Assembly (NCBI GenBank): GCA_010365205.1
Contig: JAAFGU010000185.1
Location: 1-5,382 of the forward strand
Direction: 5' to 3'
DNA: 5,382 bases
From: Aromatoleum sp.
GTDB lineage: Bacteria; Pseudomonadota; Gammaproteobacteria; Burkholderiales; Casimicrobiaceae
Position numbers and translations under genes: made by a program. Each line of letters starts with the position of its first letter. Positions within the stretch are counted from its first letter, which is position 1. The notes under the pieces are model-generated. The model was not told the origin of the DNA. It saw only the letters and a list, made by a program, of their open reading frames with translations, and did no database searches. Below, in pieces: positions 1 to 5,382 of the stretch.

Positions 1-750
<750 letters not shown>

Positions 751-769
751 GTTGTCTCCGTGGGCGGGG

Positions 770-1012
770 TTACGCCGCTGCGGCGCGGCGCAGCGGCGCG
801 CCGGTCAGCCGCTGCAATTCGTCGAAGGGCAGTCCGTCGACCATCTCGACGACCGCCAATCCGTCCGGCGTGACGTCGATGACGGCGCAGTTGATGTAGA
901 TCCGATTGACGCAGCCGAGTGCGGTCACCGGATACGTGCATTTCGGCGTGATCTTACACTCGCCCGATTTCGTCAGGTGATCCATCATCACGAACACGTT
1001 CCTGGCACCGAT
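770..1012 (-). pseudogene. 3-oxoacid/3-oxoadipate CoA-transferase beta subunit, C-terminal remnant
   Basis: Only the last ~80 codons of a CoA-transferase family I beta subunit (PcaJ/ScoB type, normally about 210-220 residues) remain. Recognisable pieces are NVFVMMDHLTKSG, CTYPVTALGCVNRIY, CAVIDVTPDGL and the C-terminal DGLPFDELQRLTGAPL, ending at a TAA at 770-772. The intact family continues upstream with a conserved stretch ending in something like GGAMDLAIGA. Here similarity stops around AIGAR (about 1004-1012) and the frame continues into unrelated residues. The N-terminal ~135 residues, which carry the conserved active-site glutamate region of this family, are missing, as is any alpha subunit (PcaI). 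The change YINCAVIDV where relatives have YTDLAVIDV may reflect relaxed selection. The frame is open up to an ATG at 1114, but that extension is unlike the family, so I treat the gene as non-functional. It sits just before the thiolase, the usual pca order. The break coincides with an IS481-type transposase fragment. Confidence 0.82.
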
Positions 1013-1099
1013 GGCGGCGCCTATTGTTCGCGGCGGTTTCGCAAGGCTTGTCGCTGGCTCGGAATCGCCCCCAAACGCAATCGGCCGTATCGCCCGCGT
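1007..1099 (+). mobile_element. Remnant of an IS481-type transposase (integrase core fragment)
   Basis: Read on the plus strand from 1007, about 31 codons match the end of the DDE integrase core of IS481-family transposases. TDGGAYCS corresponds to the family's TDNGSAYRS with the second catalytic aspartate at codon 1010-1012. It is followed by ACRWLGI (1046-1066) and RNRPYRPR (1076-1099), corresponding to ACRALGI and TRPYRPRT. Similarity stops exactly where the family continues with TNGKAERF, so the catalytic glutamate is absent. No upstream part of a transposase is visible either: the preceding bases belong to the CoA-transferase remnant on the other strand. The piece is therefore a scar of about 93 bp, not a functional element. 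I saw no terminal inverted repeats. The assignment rests on motif recognition in a short stretch; a chance resemblance in GC-rich DNA is the alternative. Confidence 0.6.
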
Positions 1100-1195
1100 C
1101 GCGTTCCGGCGCACGGGTTCGATGGCGGGCGGCGCGGCGGGAGCGAAAGGGCCGGCCCGCGCGAGAGATTCCAGTTGTGCGGCTCGTCGCCGTGC

Positions 1196-1945
1196 TCAGC
1201 CGCCGGCGCTTCTTTTCGCGGGCGCGTGGCCCCCGAGGAACAGCCGGTTGAGGTCCGGATCCTTCAGCAATTCGGACGCCGGGCGATCGAGCGCCAATCG
1301 CCCCATTTCGAGCACCAGCGCGCGATCGGCGAAATTGAGCGCCGTTCGCACGTTCTGCTCGACCATCAGCACGGTCGTCCCGCCGTCGGCCAGCGCGCGC
1401 AGCAGCTTGAACACGTCCTGCACGAGAATAGGCGACAACCCGATCGACGGTTCGTCGACCAGGAGCACGCGCGGGCGGAGCAGCAATGCCCGGCTGATCT
1501 CGAGCTGTTTCTGTTCGCCGCCGGACATCGTCGACGCCTGATTGTCGATGCGCTCGCGGATTCGCGGAAAGCGCGCGAGCGCTTCCTCGATGCGGCCGGG
1601 AAGTTCGCCGCGCGGCAGCGTGATCCCGCCGAGCTCGAGGTTGTGCCGCACCGACAGCGAGCCGAACAGGTTGCGCCCCTGCGGCACGAAGGCGATGCCG
1701 TCAGCGAGAAGTTCGCGCTGCGACTTTCCGTTGACGCGTTTGCCTTCGAAGCGCACCTCGCCCTGGCGCGGCACCAGCATGCCGAACAGCGTTTTCAGCA
1801 CCGTCGACTTGCCGGCGCCGTTGGGGCCGATCAGCATCGTGATTTCGCCCCTGCGCGCGTCGAGCGTCGTCTCGTTGAGGATGGTCAGGCTCGGCGAGTA
1901 GCCGGCGACGACTTTGTCGAATTCGATGATCCTGTCCTCTGCCAC
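1196..1945 (-). CDS. livF: HAAT-family ABC transporter ATP-binding protein LivF
   Basis: This is one of the two cytoplasmic ATPases of a branched-chain amino-acid-type (HAAT) importer. From the chosen start it is 249 residues, normal for LivF (about 235-250). Motifs run in order: Walker A GPNGAGKS (40-47), Q-loop glutamine in FVPQGRNLF (Q89), signature MSGGEQKQ (140-147), Walker B VLLVDE (160-165) followed by PSIGLSP. The switch position reads VEQN rather than with histidine, as is usual for LivF. I chose GTG at 1945 because GGGGAG lies six bases upstream and the protein then begins as the family does. A TTG at 1990 in the same frame would add 15 residues encoded by a 12-bp tandem repeat and has no comparable ribosome binding site. 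It is the last gene of livHMGF. Its stop is followed by about 180 bp of rearranged DNA. The transported substrate cannot be read from the ATPase. Confidence 0.95.
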   Translation of the reverse strand: MAEDRIIEFDKVVAGYSPSLTILNETTLDARRGEITMLIGPNGAGKSTVLKTLFGMLVPRQGEVRFEGKRVNGKSQRELLADGIAFVPQGRNLFGSLSVRHNLELGGITLPRGELPGRIEEALARFPRIRERIDNQASTMSGGEQKQLEISRALLLRPRVLLVDEPSIGLSPILVQDVFKLLRALADGGTTVLMVEQNVRTALNFADRALVLEMGRLALDRPASELLKDPDLNRLFLGGHAPAKRSAGG

Positions 1946-1951
1946 TCCGGT

Positions 1952-1957
1952 CTCCCC
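1952..1957 (-). promoter_or_regulatory. Ribosome binding site of livF
   Basis: GGGGAG on the minus strand, six bases before the GTG at 1945, decides the livF start over the TTG at 1990. It overlaps the last, most degenerate unit of the 12-bp repeat that fills the livG-livF gap. Confidence 0.7.
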
Positions 1958-2024
1958 GGTTGCCGAGTGGATTGCCAACTGAGTTGCCAACCTAGTTGCC
2001 CGCTCAGTTTCCAGCTCAGTTGCC
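1953..2024 (-). repeat. Six-unit degenerate 12-bp tandem repeat at the livG/livF junction
   Basis: Read on the minus strand from 2024 there are six consecutive 12-bp units: GGCAACTGAGCT, GGAAACTGAGCG, GGCAACTAGGTT, GGCAACTCAGTT, GGCAATCCACTC and GGCAACCGGGGA. Similarity is strongest in the first four and fades in the last two. The first unit contains the last two livG codons and its TGA (Gly-Asn-stop). Units 2 and 3 repeat the same arrangement in frame (GGA AAC TGA and GGC AAC TAG). The array fills most of the 70-nt gap between livG and livF, and the last unit overlaps the livF ribosome binding site. The arrangement suggests tandem duplication of the 3' end of livG followed by divergence; any regulatory role is speculation. 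Confidence 0.85.
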
Positions 2025-2768
2025 CAGATACGCTTCGAGCACCTGCCGGTTCGACTGCACGGTCGCCGGCGGCCCTTCGGCCAGGACCTTGCCCTCGACC
2101 ATGCAGATCACGTGCGGGCAGAGCCCCATGATGAAGTCCATGTTGTGCTCGATGACGACGAAGCTGCCGCCCTGCGTCCCGTTGAGCTCGACCAGCAACT
2201 CGCGCAGCTGCTCGACCAGGCTCGGATTGACGCCGGCGCAAGGCTCGTCCAGCAGCACCAGCCGCGGTGCCGCCATGAACGCCATCGCGATGTCGATCAG
2301 TTTCTGCTGGCCGTACGACAGGCTCCCCGCGGGCAGGTGGGCGACCTGCTTCAGGCGGAACATCTCGATCGTCCGGTCGGCGTGCTCGCCAAGCCCCGCG
2401 TCGGGCTTCGCGAGCAGGCGACCGGCGAGCGTGCCCTTGAATTCCTGCGCCGCGACGATCAGGTTGTCGCGAACCGACAGCTTGACGAACACCTGCAGCG
2501 TCTGGAACGTCCGGCCGATGCCGCGCCGAGCAAGCGCCAGCGGCGACATGCCGGTGATGTCCTCGCCGCAGAACTCGACGCCGCCGGAGGTCGGCTTGAT
2601 CTGGCCGAGGATGCTGTTGAACAGCGTCGTCTTGCCCGAGCCGTTGGGTCCGATCACGCCGACGATTTCACCAGGGCCGACCGCGAAGCTCACGCCGTCG
2701 ACCGCCTTGATCGCGCCATACGCCTTGCGCACGTCCTTGACCTCGAGAAAGCCGGTCCGGGCGCTCAT
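2016..2768 (-). CDS. livG: HAAT-family ABC transporter ATP-binding protein LivG
   Basis: This is the second ATPase of the importer, 250 residues, a normal LivG length. Walker A is GPNGSGKT (40-47), the Q-loop is RTFQT (Q89), the LivG-type signature is LSYGQQKL (150-157), Walker B is LVLLDE (170-175) followed by PCAGVNP, and the switch histidine is H208 in VIEHNMDFIMGL. The C-terminal tail EGKVLAEGPPATVQSNRQVL followed by EAYLG is the branched-chain-type C-terminal extension of this subfamily. The ATG at 2768 overlaps the livM stop (ATGA) and has GGGAG seven bases upstream. The frame is open much further upstream (to 3188), but that region is livM in another frame. The two tightly overlapping junctions upstream point to translational coupling with livM and livH. 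The stop codon lies within the first unit of a 12-bp tandem repeat that separates it from livF. Confidence 0.96.
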   Translation of the reverse strand: MSARTGFLEVKDVRKAYGAIKAVDGVSFAVGPGEIVGVIGPNGSGKTTLFNSILGQIKPTSGGVEFCGEDITGMSPLALARRGIGRTFQTLQVFVKLSVRDNLIVAAQEFKGTLAGRLLAKPDAGLGEHADRTIEMFRLKQVAHLPAGSLSYGQQKLIDIAMAFMAAPRLVLLDEPCAGVNPSLVEQLRELLVELNGTQGGSFVVIEHNMDFIMGLCPHVICMVEGKVLAEGPPATVQSNRQVLEAYLGN

Positions 2769-3703
2769 TCCGCGGCTCCCTTGGCCTTGAAGCGCTCCGG
2801 AATCGACAGCAGTCCGCCGGGCAGCCAAATCATCAGCGCGACGACCGCGAATCCGAAGACGGCGAGGTACCAGTTCTGCATGAACCGCAGCCATTCCGGC
2901 AGCAGCACGACGACGACGGTGCCGAGCATCGGCCCGAAGAAGCGCCCGGAACCGCCGACGATCACCGCCAGCAGCATCGTCAGCGAGGCAGTCACGTGAA
3001 ACGGCGCCGGCTCGACGAAGTTCACCAGCGTGGCGAAGTAGACGCCGCCGATGCCGGCGCAGGCGGCGCCGATCGCAAATGCGAGGAGGGTGTAGGCGGT
3101 GATGTTGACGCCGAGGCTTTCGGCCCGGATCGGATTGTCGCGCAGCGCCGCGAACGCGCGGCCCCACGGCGAGCGGAGCAGCCACCACAGCGCGAGCGCC
3201 AGCAGGATCGTCGCGGCGAACGTGAAGTAGAAGAACGGCAGCGGCTTGTCGAGCGAAAAACCGACAAGCGAAGGGCGCGGGATGTTGGCGATGCCGAACG
3301 TGCCGCCGGTCAGCTTCTCCTCGTTGCGCATGACCAGATAGACCAGCACGTTGAACCCGAGTGTCGCGAAAGCGAGGTAGTGGTGCTGGACGCGCAGGGC
3401 CGGAAATCCGAGCGCCAGACCCGCGGCGAAGCAGGCGACGGCCGCGATCGGCAGCACGACGAAGAACGGCCAGCCGAGAGTGAGCAGGATCGCTGCGTGA
3501 TAGGCGCCGATGCCGAAGAAGGCGGCCTGGCCGAGCGACATCTGGCCGGCATAGCCGACGGTGAGGTTGAGACCCATGGTCGCCATCAGATAGACGCAGA
3601 ACAGCGTCATCAGGTAAACGCCGTAGGTCTTGAGGAAGATCGGCAGAACGGCGAACGCGACGAGCGAGGCGAACAGCACGACCAGACGATTGCGCGTGCT
3701 CAT
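2765..3703 (-). CDS. livM: HAAT-family ABC transporter permease LivM
   Basis: This 312-residue inner-membrane permease pairs with LivH to form the substrate channel. It is strongly hydrophobic, with a first membrane segment at about residues 7-24 (LVVLFASLVAFAVLPIFL). The family hallmark MGLNLTVGYAGQMSLGQAAF (about 43-62) leads into FGIGAY. LTGGTFGI follows near 130. The cytoplasmic coupling loop LRSPWGRAFAALRDNPIRAE, followed by SLGVN, lies at about 176-200 and is expected to contact the ATPases. The ATG at 3703 overlaps the livH stop as ATGA and is preceded by GAGGAG eight bases upstream. The length is within the usual range for stand-alone LivM (E. coli-type LivM is longer at the N terminus). 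There are no breaks or missing segments. Confidence 0.95.
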   Translation of the reverse strand: MSTRNRLVVLFASLVAFAVLPIFLKTYGVYLMTLFCVYLMATMGLNLTVGYAGQMSLGQAAFFGIGAYHAAILLTLGWPFFVVLPIAAVACFAAGLALGFPALRVQHHYLAFATLGFNVLVYLVMRNEEKLTGGTFGIANIPRPSLVGFSLDKPLPFFYFTFAATILLALALWWLLRSPWGRAFAALRDNPIRAESLGVNITAYTLLAFAIGAACAGIGGVYFATLVNFVEPAPFHVTASLTMLLAVIVGGSGRFFGPMLGTVVVVLLPEWLRFMQNWYLAVFGFAVVALMIWLPGGLLSIPERFKAKGAAE

Positions 3704-4578
3704 ACCTTGCGCTCCTCGGCCTTGCCGAGCAGCCCCTCGGGCCGGAACAGGATCACGGCGAGGAACAGCATCAGCGCAACGCCCTCCTTGTAGGCCGGCG
3801 AGACGTAGAACCCGACGACGTTTTCCAGGATGCCGATCAGAACGCCGCCGAGCAGCGCACCGCGAGTCTGGTTGAAGCCGCCGATGATGGCCGCGAAAAA
3901 CGCCTTCTGCCCGATCGAGTCACCCATGTCGAACTTGGCGAGATAGGTCGGCGCCACCAGCAGCGCCGCGACCGCCGCCAGGAACGCGTTGATCAGGAAC
4001 GTGTAGAGCACCATTCGCCTGACGTCGATGCCGAGCACCTTCGCCGCGTCGGTGTTCTGCGCCACCGCCTGCATCGCGCGGCCGGTGACGGTGCGATTGA
4101 GGAACATCTGCAGCGAAATGACGATCAGCCCCGCGAAGCACAGCGTTCCGACGTCGGCGTACGAAACGTGGAGGTTGCCGAGTGCGAACTGGCCGTCCGG
4201 AAACGGGTTCGGAAACGGATGCGCTTCGGCGCTGTACCCGGCCTTGACCAATTGTTTCAAACCGATTGACAGGCCGAGCGTCGCGATCACCAGCGGAATC
4301 ACGCCGTGCCGGATCAGCGGGTCGACGATGCCGCGCTTGAAGCCGTAGCCGAGGAACAGCATCGACACGGCGCAAGTCAGCAGGAAGGCGAGCCACAGCG
4401 GCACGCCGACGAAGCTCATGAAGAACAGCATGACGAACGCCGGCACCATGACGAATTCGCCCTGGGCGAAGTTGATCGTTCCCGCCGCCTGCCACAGCAG
4501 CGTGAAGCCGAGCGCGGCGAGCGCGTAGATCGCGCCGGTCGCGGTGCCGGAGACTACCAGCTGGACCAGATCGCCCAT
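3700..4578 (-). CDS. livH: HAAT-family ABC transporter permease LivH
   Basis: This 292-residue inner-membrane permease is the LivM partner and the first gene of livHMGF. Family features are the N-terminal GAIYALAALGFTLLWQAAG (about 15-33) running into the hallmark TINFAQGEFVM (34-44), several further hydrophobic segments, the coupling loop GRAMQAVAQNTDAAKVLGID, and the C-terminal ILFRPEGLLGKAEERKV. The chosen ATG at 4578 has a very purine-rich ribosome binding site (GGAGGGGGAG) a few bases upstream, and the protein then starts MGDLVQLVVSGTATG as relatives do. The frame is open to an ATG at 4641, but those 21 extra residues are charged, family-unlike and would span the ribosome binding site. 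No gene for a periplasmic binding protein (LivJ/LivK/UrtA/HbaE-like) lies upstream; 144 nt separate it from a GlsB-type gene on the same strand. Confidence 0.96.
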   Translation of the reverse strand: MGDLVQLVVSGTATGAIYALAALGFTLLWQAAGTINFAQGEFVMVPAFVMLFFMSFVGVPLWLAFLLTCAVSMLFLGYGFKRGIVDPLIRHGVIPLVIATLGLSIGLKQLVKAGYSAEAHPFPNPFPDGQFALGNLHVSYADVGTLCFAGLIVISLQMFLNRTVTGRAMQAVAQNTDAAKVLGIDVRRMVLYTFLINAFLAAVAALLVAPTYLAKFDMGDSIGQKAFFAAIIGGFNQTRGALLGGVLIGILENVVGFYVSPAYKEGVALMLFLAVILFRPEGLLGKAEERKV

Positions 4579-4582
4579 GACG

Positions 4583-4592
4583 CTCCCCCTCC
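4583..4592 (-). promoter_or_regulatory. Ribosome binding site of livH
   Basis: GGAGGGGGAG on the minus strand ends four bases before the ATG at 4578 (the GGAGG part is nine bases away). It supports this start over the longer open frame beginning at 4641. I see no convincing sigma-70 promoter in the 144 nt upstream of livH. Confidence 0.7.
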
Positions 4593-4641
4593 GATGGTCC
4601 GACGTCCGGAGCCCTGCTGCTTCAATGCGCGCAGCGAGCAT

Positions 4642-4670
4642 CCTGCCGCGGCTTCGCGGGACCGCGCAGG
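4642..4670. repeat. Inverted repeat (hairpin) in the leader region of livH
   Basis: CCTGCCGCGG (4642-4651) and CCGCGCAGG (4662-4670) form a nine-pair GC-rich stem with one bulged base and a ten-base loop. It lies between the GlsB-type gene and livH, 64 nt upstream of the livH ATG. On the coding (minus) strand it is followed by ATGCTCGC, not a T-run, so it is not a classical intrinsic terminator. It may be a factor-assisted end of the small upstream transcript or a structured livH leader; the sequence does not decide. Confidence 0.5.
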
Positions 4671-4722
4671 AACTCGTTCCGATGCCGATCGAGAGCCCGT
4701 GAGCGCCCGAGCGGCGCCGGCG

Positions 4723-4980
4723 TCATTTCATGAAATTGAGGTAAAGATAGAGCAGGATCAGCGCGCCGATGATCGACATGATCCAGCCGGCGGGATGGAA
4801 CCGCCCGTCGGGCGACTTCCAGATCAAAGTGCTGATGACGCCGCCGACGAGCGAGCCGCCGATGCCGAGCGCGGTGGTCATCCAGAAACCGAGTCCGACG
4901 GCGCCCGGATAGAAGAAGCGCGCCAGCAACCCGACGACGAAACCGACGATGATCATCCAGACGATGCCCATGATGCCCAT
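4723..4980 (-). CDS. GlsB/YeaQ/YmgE family (transglycosylase-associated) small membrane protein
   Basis: This 85-residue, highly hydrophobic protein is probably in the inner membrane, with three predicted membrane segments at about residues 4-22, 29-53 and 66-83. The glycine-rich middle segment ALGIGGSLVGGVIS resembles the LLGIxGAxLGG pattern of the family, and GLLARFFYPGAVGLG resembles its first loop. Members are often stress-induced, but the biochemical role is unknown and the name transglycosylase-associated is historical. The start at ATG 4980 has GGAAAGGA six bases upstream. The frame is open to 5043, but that extension is basic and crosses the ribosome binding site, and the second ATG at 4971 is too far from it. 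Its C-terminal half (WKSPDGRFHPAGWIMSIIGA) is longer than in E. coli YeaQ. It is divergent from the DUF1223 gene and 144 nt upstream of livH; a functional link to the transporter is not evident. Confidence 0.8.
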   Translation of the reverse strand: MGIMGIVWMIIVGFVVGLLARFFYPGAVGLGFWMTTALGIGGSLVGGVISTLIWKSPDGRFHPAGWIMSIIGALILLYLYLNFMK

Positions 4981-4984
4981 GATG
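4963..4984 (-). repeat. 9-bp direct repeat over the start of the GlsB-type gene
   Basis: On the minus strand the unit ATGGGCATC occurs twice in succession (4980-4972 and 4971-4963), with a partial third copy (CATC) just before. It encodes Met-Gly-Ile twice and so places two in-frame ATG codons nine bases apart at the start of the gene. The upstream ATG has the better-spaced ribosome binding site. Confidence 0.75.
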
Positions 4985-5147
4985 GATCCTTTCCGACAGG
5001 GTGGAAATTTCCGCCGTGCTCGCGGCAAAAAATACGGCGACAACGGACGCGCGCGGGGCGGGGACGCACGATGCTAGCACGGCACGGGCGTAAGCTTGGC
5101 AACGACGGCCGCGACTGATCAGGGCCGCCGCCCCCGGGAGTGCCGCC
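4981..5147. other. Divergent intergenic region between the GlsB-type and DUF1223 genes
   Basis: This 167-bp spacer must hold the promoters of both outward-facing genes. It contains the ribosome binding sites for both, an A-rich patch around 5026-5034, and an 8-bp palindrome TGCTAGCA (5072-5079). I could not find a pair of -35/-10 boxes with correct spacing that I would defend for either direction, nor a recognisable operator. Confidence 0.5.
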
Positions 5148-5382
5148 ATGCCCCTCTTATCCTTTTCCCGCGCCTCGCCGGTCGTGGCCGCGATCGTGGC
5201 CACGATCGCGGCCACGCAGTTGGCTGGCGCCGCCTCGACGCCGGTGCCGGCGTCGACCTGCAGCGCCAGTAGCGGGCCCCGGGCGGTCGCGCTGCTGGAG
5301 CTGTACACATCCGAAGGCTGCAACAGCTGCCCGCCGGCGGACCGCTGGCTATCCTCCGCGTTTCCGCCGGGCGCGGCAGCCA
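5148..5382 (+). CDS. Secreted DUF1223 (thioredoxin-like fold) protein, N-terminal part
   Basis: The visible 78 residues start at ATG 5148, with GGGAG seven bases upstream, and run off the right edge. Residues 1-29 look like a Sec signal peptide: a few polar residues with one arginine, then a hydrophobic core PVVAAIVATIAATQLAG, with likely cleavage after AGAA. From residue 46 the sequence AVALLELYTSEGCNSCPPAD matches the N-terminal hallmark of DUF1223 proteins (VVELFTSQGCSSCPPAD). The CxxC pair is C58 and C61 in a thioredoxin-like arrangement. The biochemical function of DUF1223 proteins is not established; an exported redox or metal-related role is a guess from the CxxC motif. It is transcribed divergently from the GlsB-type gene. 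The signal-peptide coding region contains a perfect 34-bp palindrome, which gives the AAIVATIAAT core an unusual base pattern. Confidence 0.85.
   Translation, partial: MPLLSFSRASPVVAAIVATIAATQLAGAASTPVPASTCSASSGPRAVALLELYTSEGCNSCPPADRWLSSAFPPGAAA
5183..5216. repeat. Perfect 34-bp palindrome inside the DUF1223 signal-peptide coding region
   Basis: The left half CGTGGCCGCGATCGTGG (5183-5199) is the exact reverse complement of the right half (5200-5216), with no spacer. The match ends at 5182/5217. The centre is TGGCCA and each arm contains CGATCG. It lies within codons 12-23 of the DUF1223 protein, 36 nt after the start codon, and so could fold into a very stable mRNA hairpin or a DNA cruciform close to the translation start. 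It could be a by-product of repetitive Ala/Val/Ile/Thr codons, but 17 consecutive matched pairs is long for that. Confidence 0.9.

Noticed and set aside
770..1114. A 114-residue intact small protein starting at the ATG at 1114
   Set aside because: The last ~80 residues are the C-terminal part of a CoA-transferase subunit. The first ~33 come from DNA that reads as transposase on the other strand and have no family match or visible ribosome binding site, so a truncated gene is more likely.
1945..1990. TTG at 1990 as the livF start
   Set aside because: It would add residues encoded by the 12-bp repeat, lacks a good ribosome binding site, and the GTG at 1945 has GGGGAG at proper spacing.
2996..3793. 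Plus-strand open frame of 265 codons rich in Arg, Glu and Gln
   Set aside because: It is antisense to livM, whose motifs and coupled start are clear. The highly charged composition is the usual complement of a hydrophobic membrane-protein gene.
5010..5036. Possible intrinsic terminator (GCCG/CGGC stem followed by an A/T run)
   Set aside because: The stem is only four pairs and it lies in a divergent promoter region, where no transcript is expected to end.
4306..5118. Plus-strand open frame of 270 codons, Asp/Glu/Arg-rich
   Set aside because: It is antisense to livH and the GlsB-type gene and crosses their intergenic regions; no family resemblance.
4622..5323. Minus-strand open frame of 233 codons over the GlsB-type and DUF1223 starts
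   Set aside because: It is out of frame with the GlsB-type gene and antisense to the DUF1223 signal peptide. Its sequence is His/Arg-rich shadow.

Overview
The window is GC-rich and densely coded, and almost everything is transcribed from the minus strand. The protein sequences, above all the beta-ketoadipyl-CoA-type thiolase and the HAAT-type ABC transporter, look like those of an aerobic, aromatic-degrading proteobacterium. A betaproteobacterium of the Rhodocyclales/Burkholderiales kind fits best. That placement rests on remembered family resemblance, not on a search.

Layout, read along the main (minus) strand from right to left. A small GlsB/YeaQ-type membrane protein (4723-4980) lies upstream of a four-gene branched-chain amino-acid-type ABC transporter cluster: permease livH (3700-4578), permease livM (2765-3703), ATPase livG (2016-2768) and ATPase livF (1196-1945). 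livH/livM and livM/livG overlap by ATGA. livG/livF are separated by 70 nt that are largely made of a 12-bp tandem repeat. No periplasmic binding protein is present in the window. Downstream of livF the DNA is scrambled: about 96 bp of unrecognised sequence, then a roughly 93-bp remnant of an IS481-type transposase on the plus strand (1007-1099), then the last ~80 codons of a CoA-transferase beta subunit (770-1012, pcaJ-like) whose first part is gone. An apparently intact thiolase gene (750 to 1, running off the left edge, pcaF-like) follows 19 nt later. At the right edge, divergent from the GlsB-type gene, a secreted DUF1223 protein starts at 5148 on the plus strand and runs off the window.

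Functionally, the thiolase and CoA-transferase remnant are the last two steps of the beta-ketoadipate pathway (3-oxoadipate to 3-oxoadipyl-CoA to succinyl-CoA plus acetyl-CoA). The transporter is a complete inner-membrane core (two permeases, two ATPases) that could import a branched-chain amino acid, an amide or an aromatic acid. The position next to catabolic genes favours the last only weakly. The main oddities are the IS-associated truncation of the CoA-transferase gene, the 12-bp repeat between livG and livF whose first three units each carry an in-frame stop, and a perfect 34-bp palindrome inside the DUF1223 signal-peptide coding region. I see no RNA gene, CRISPR array or previously undescribed multi-gene system.
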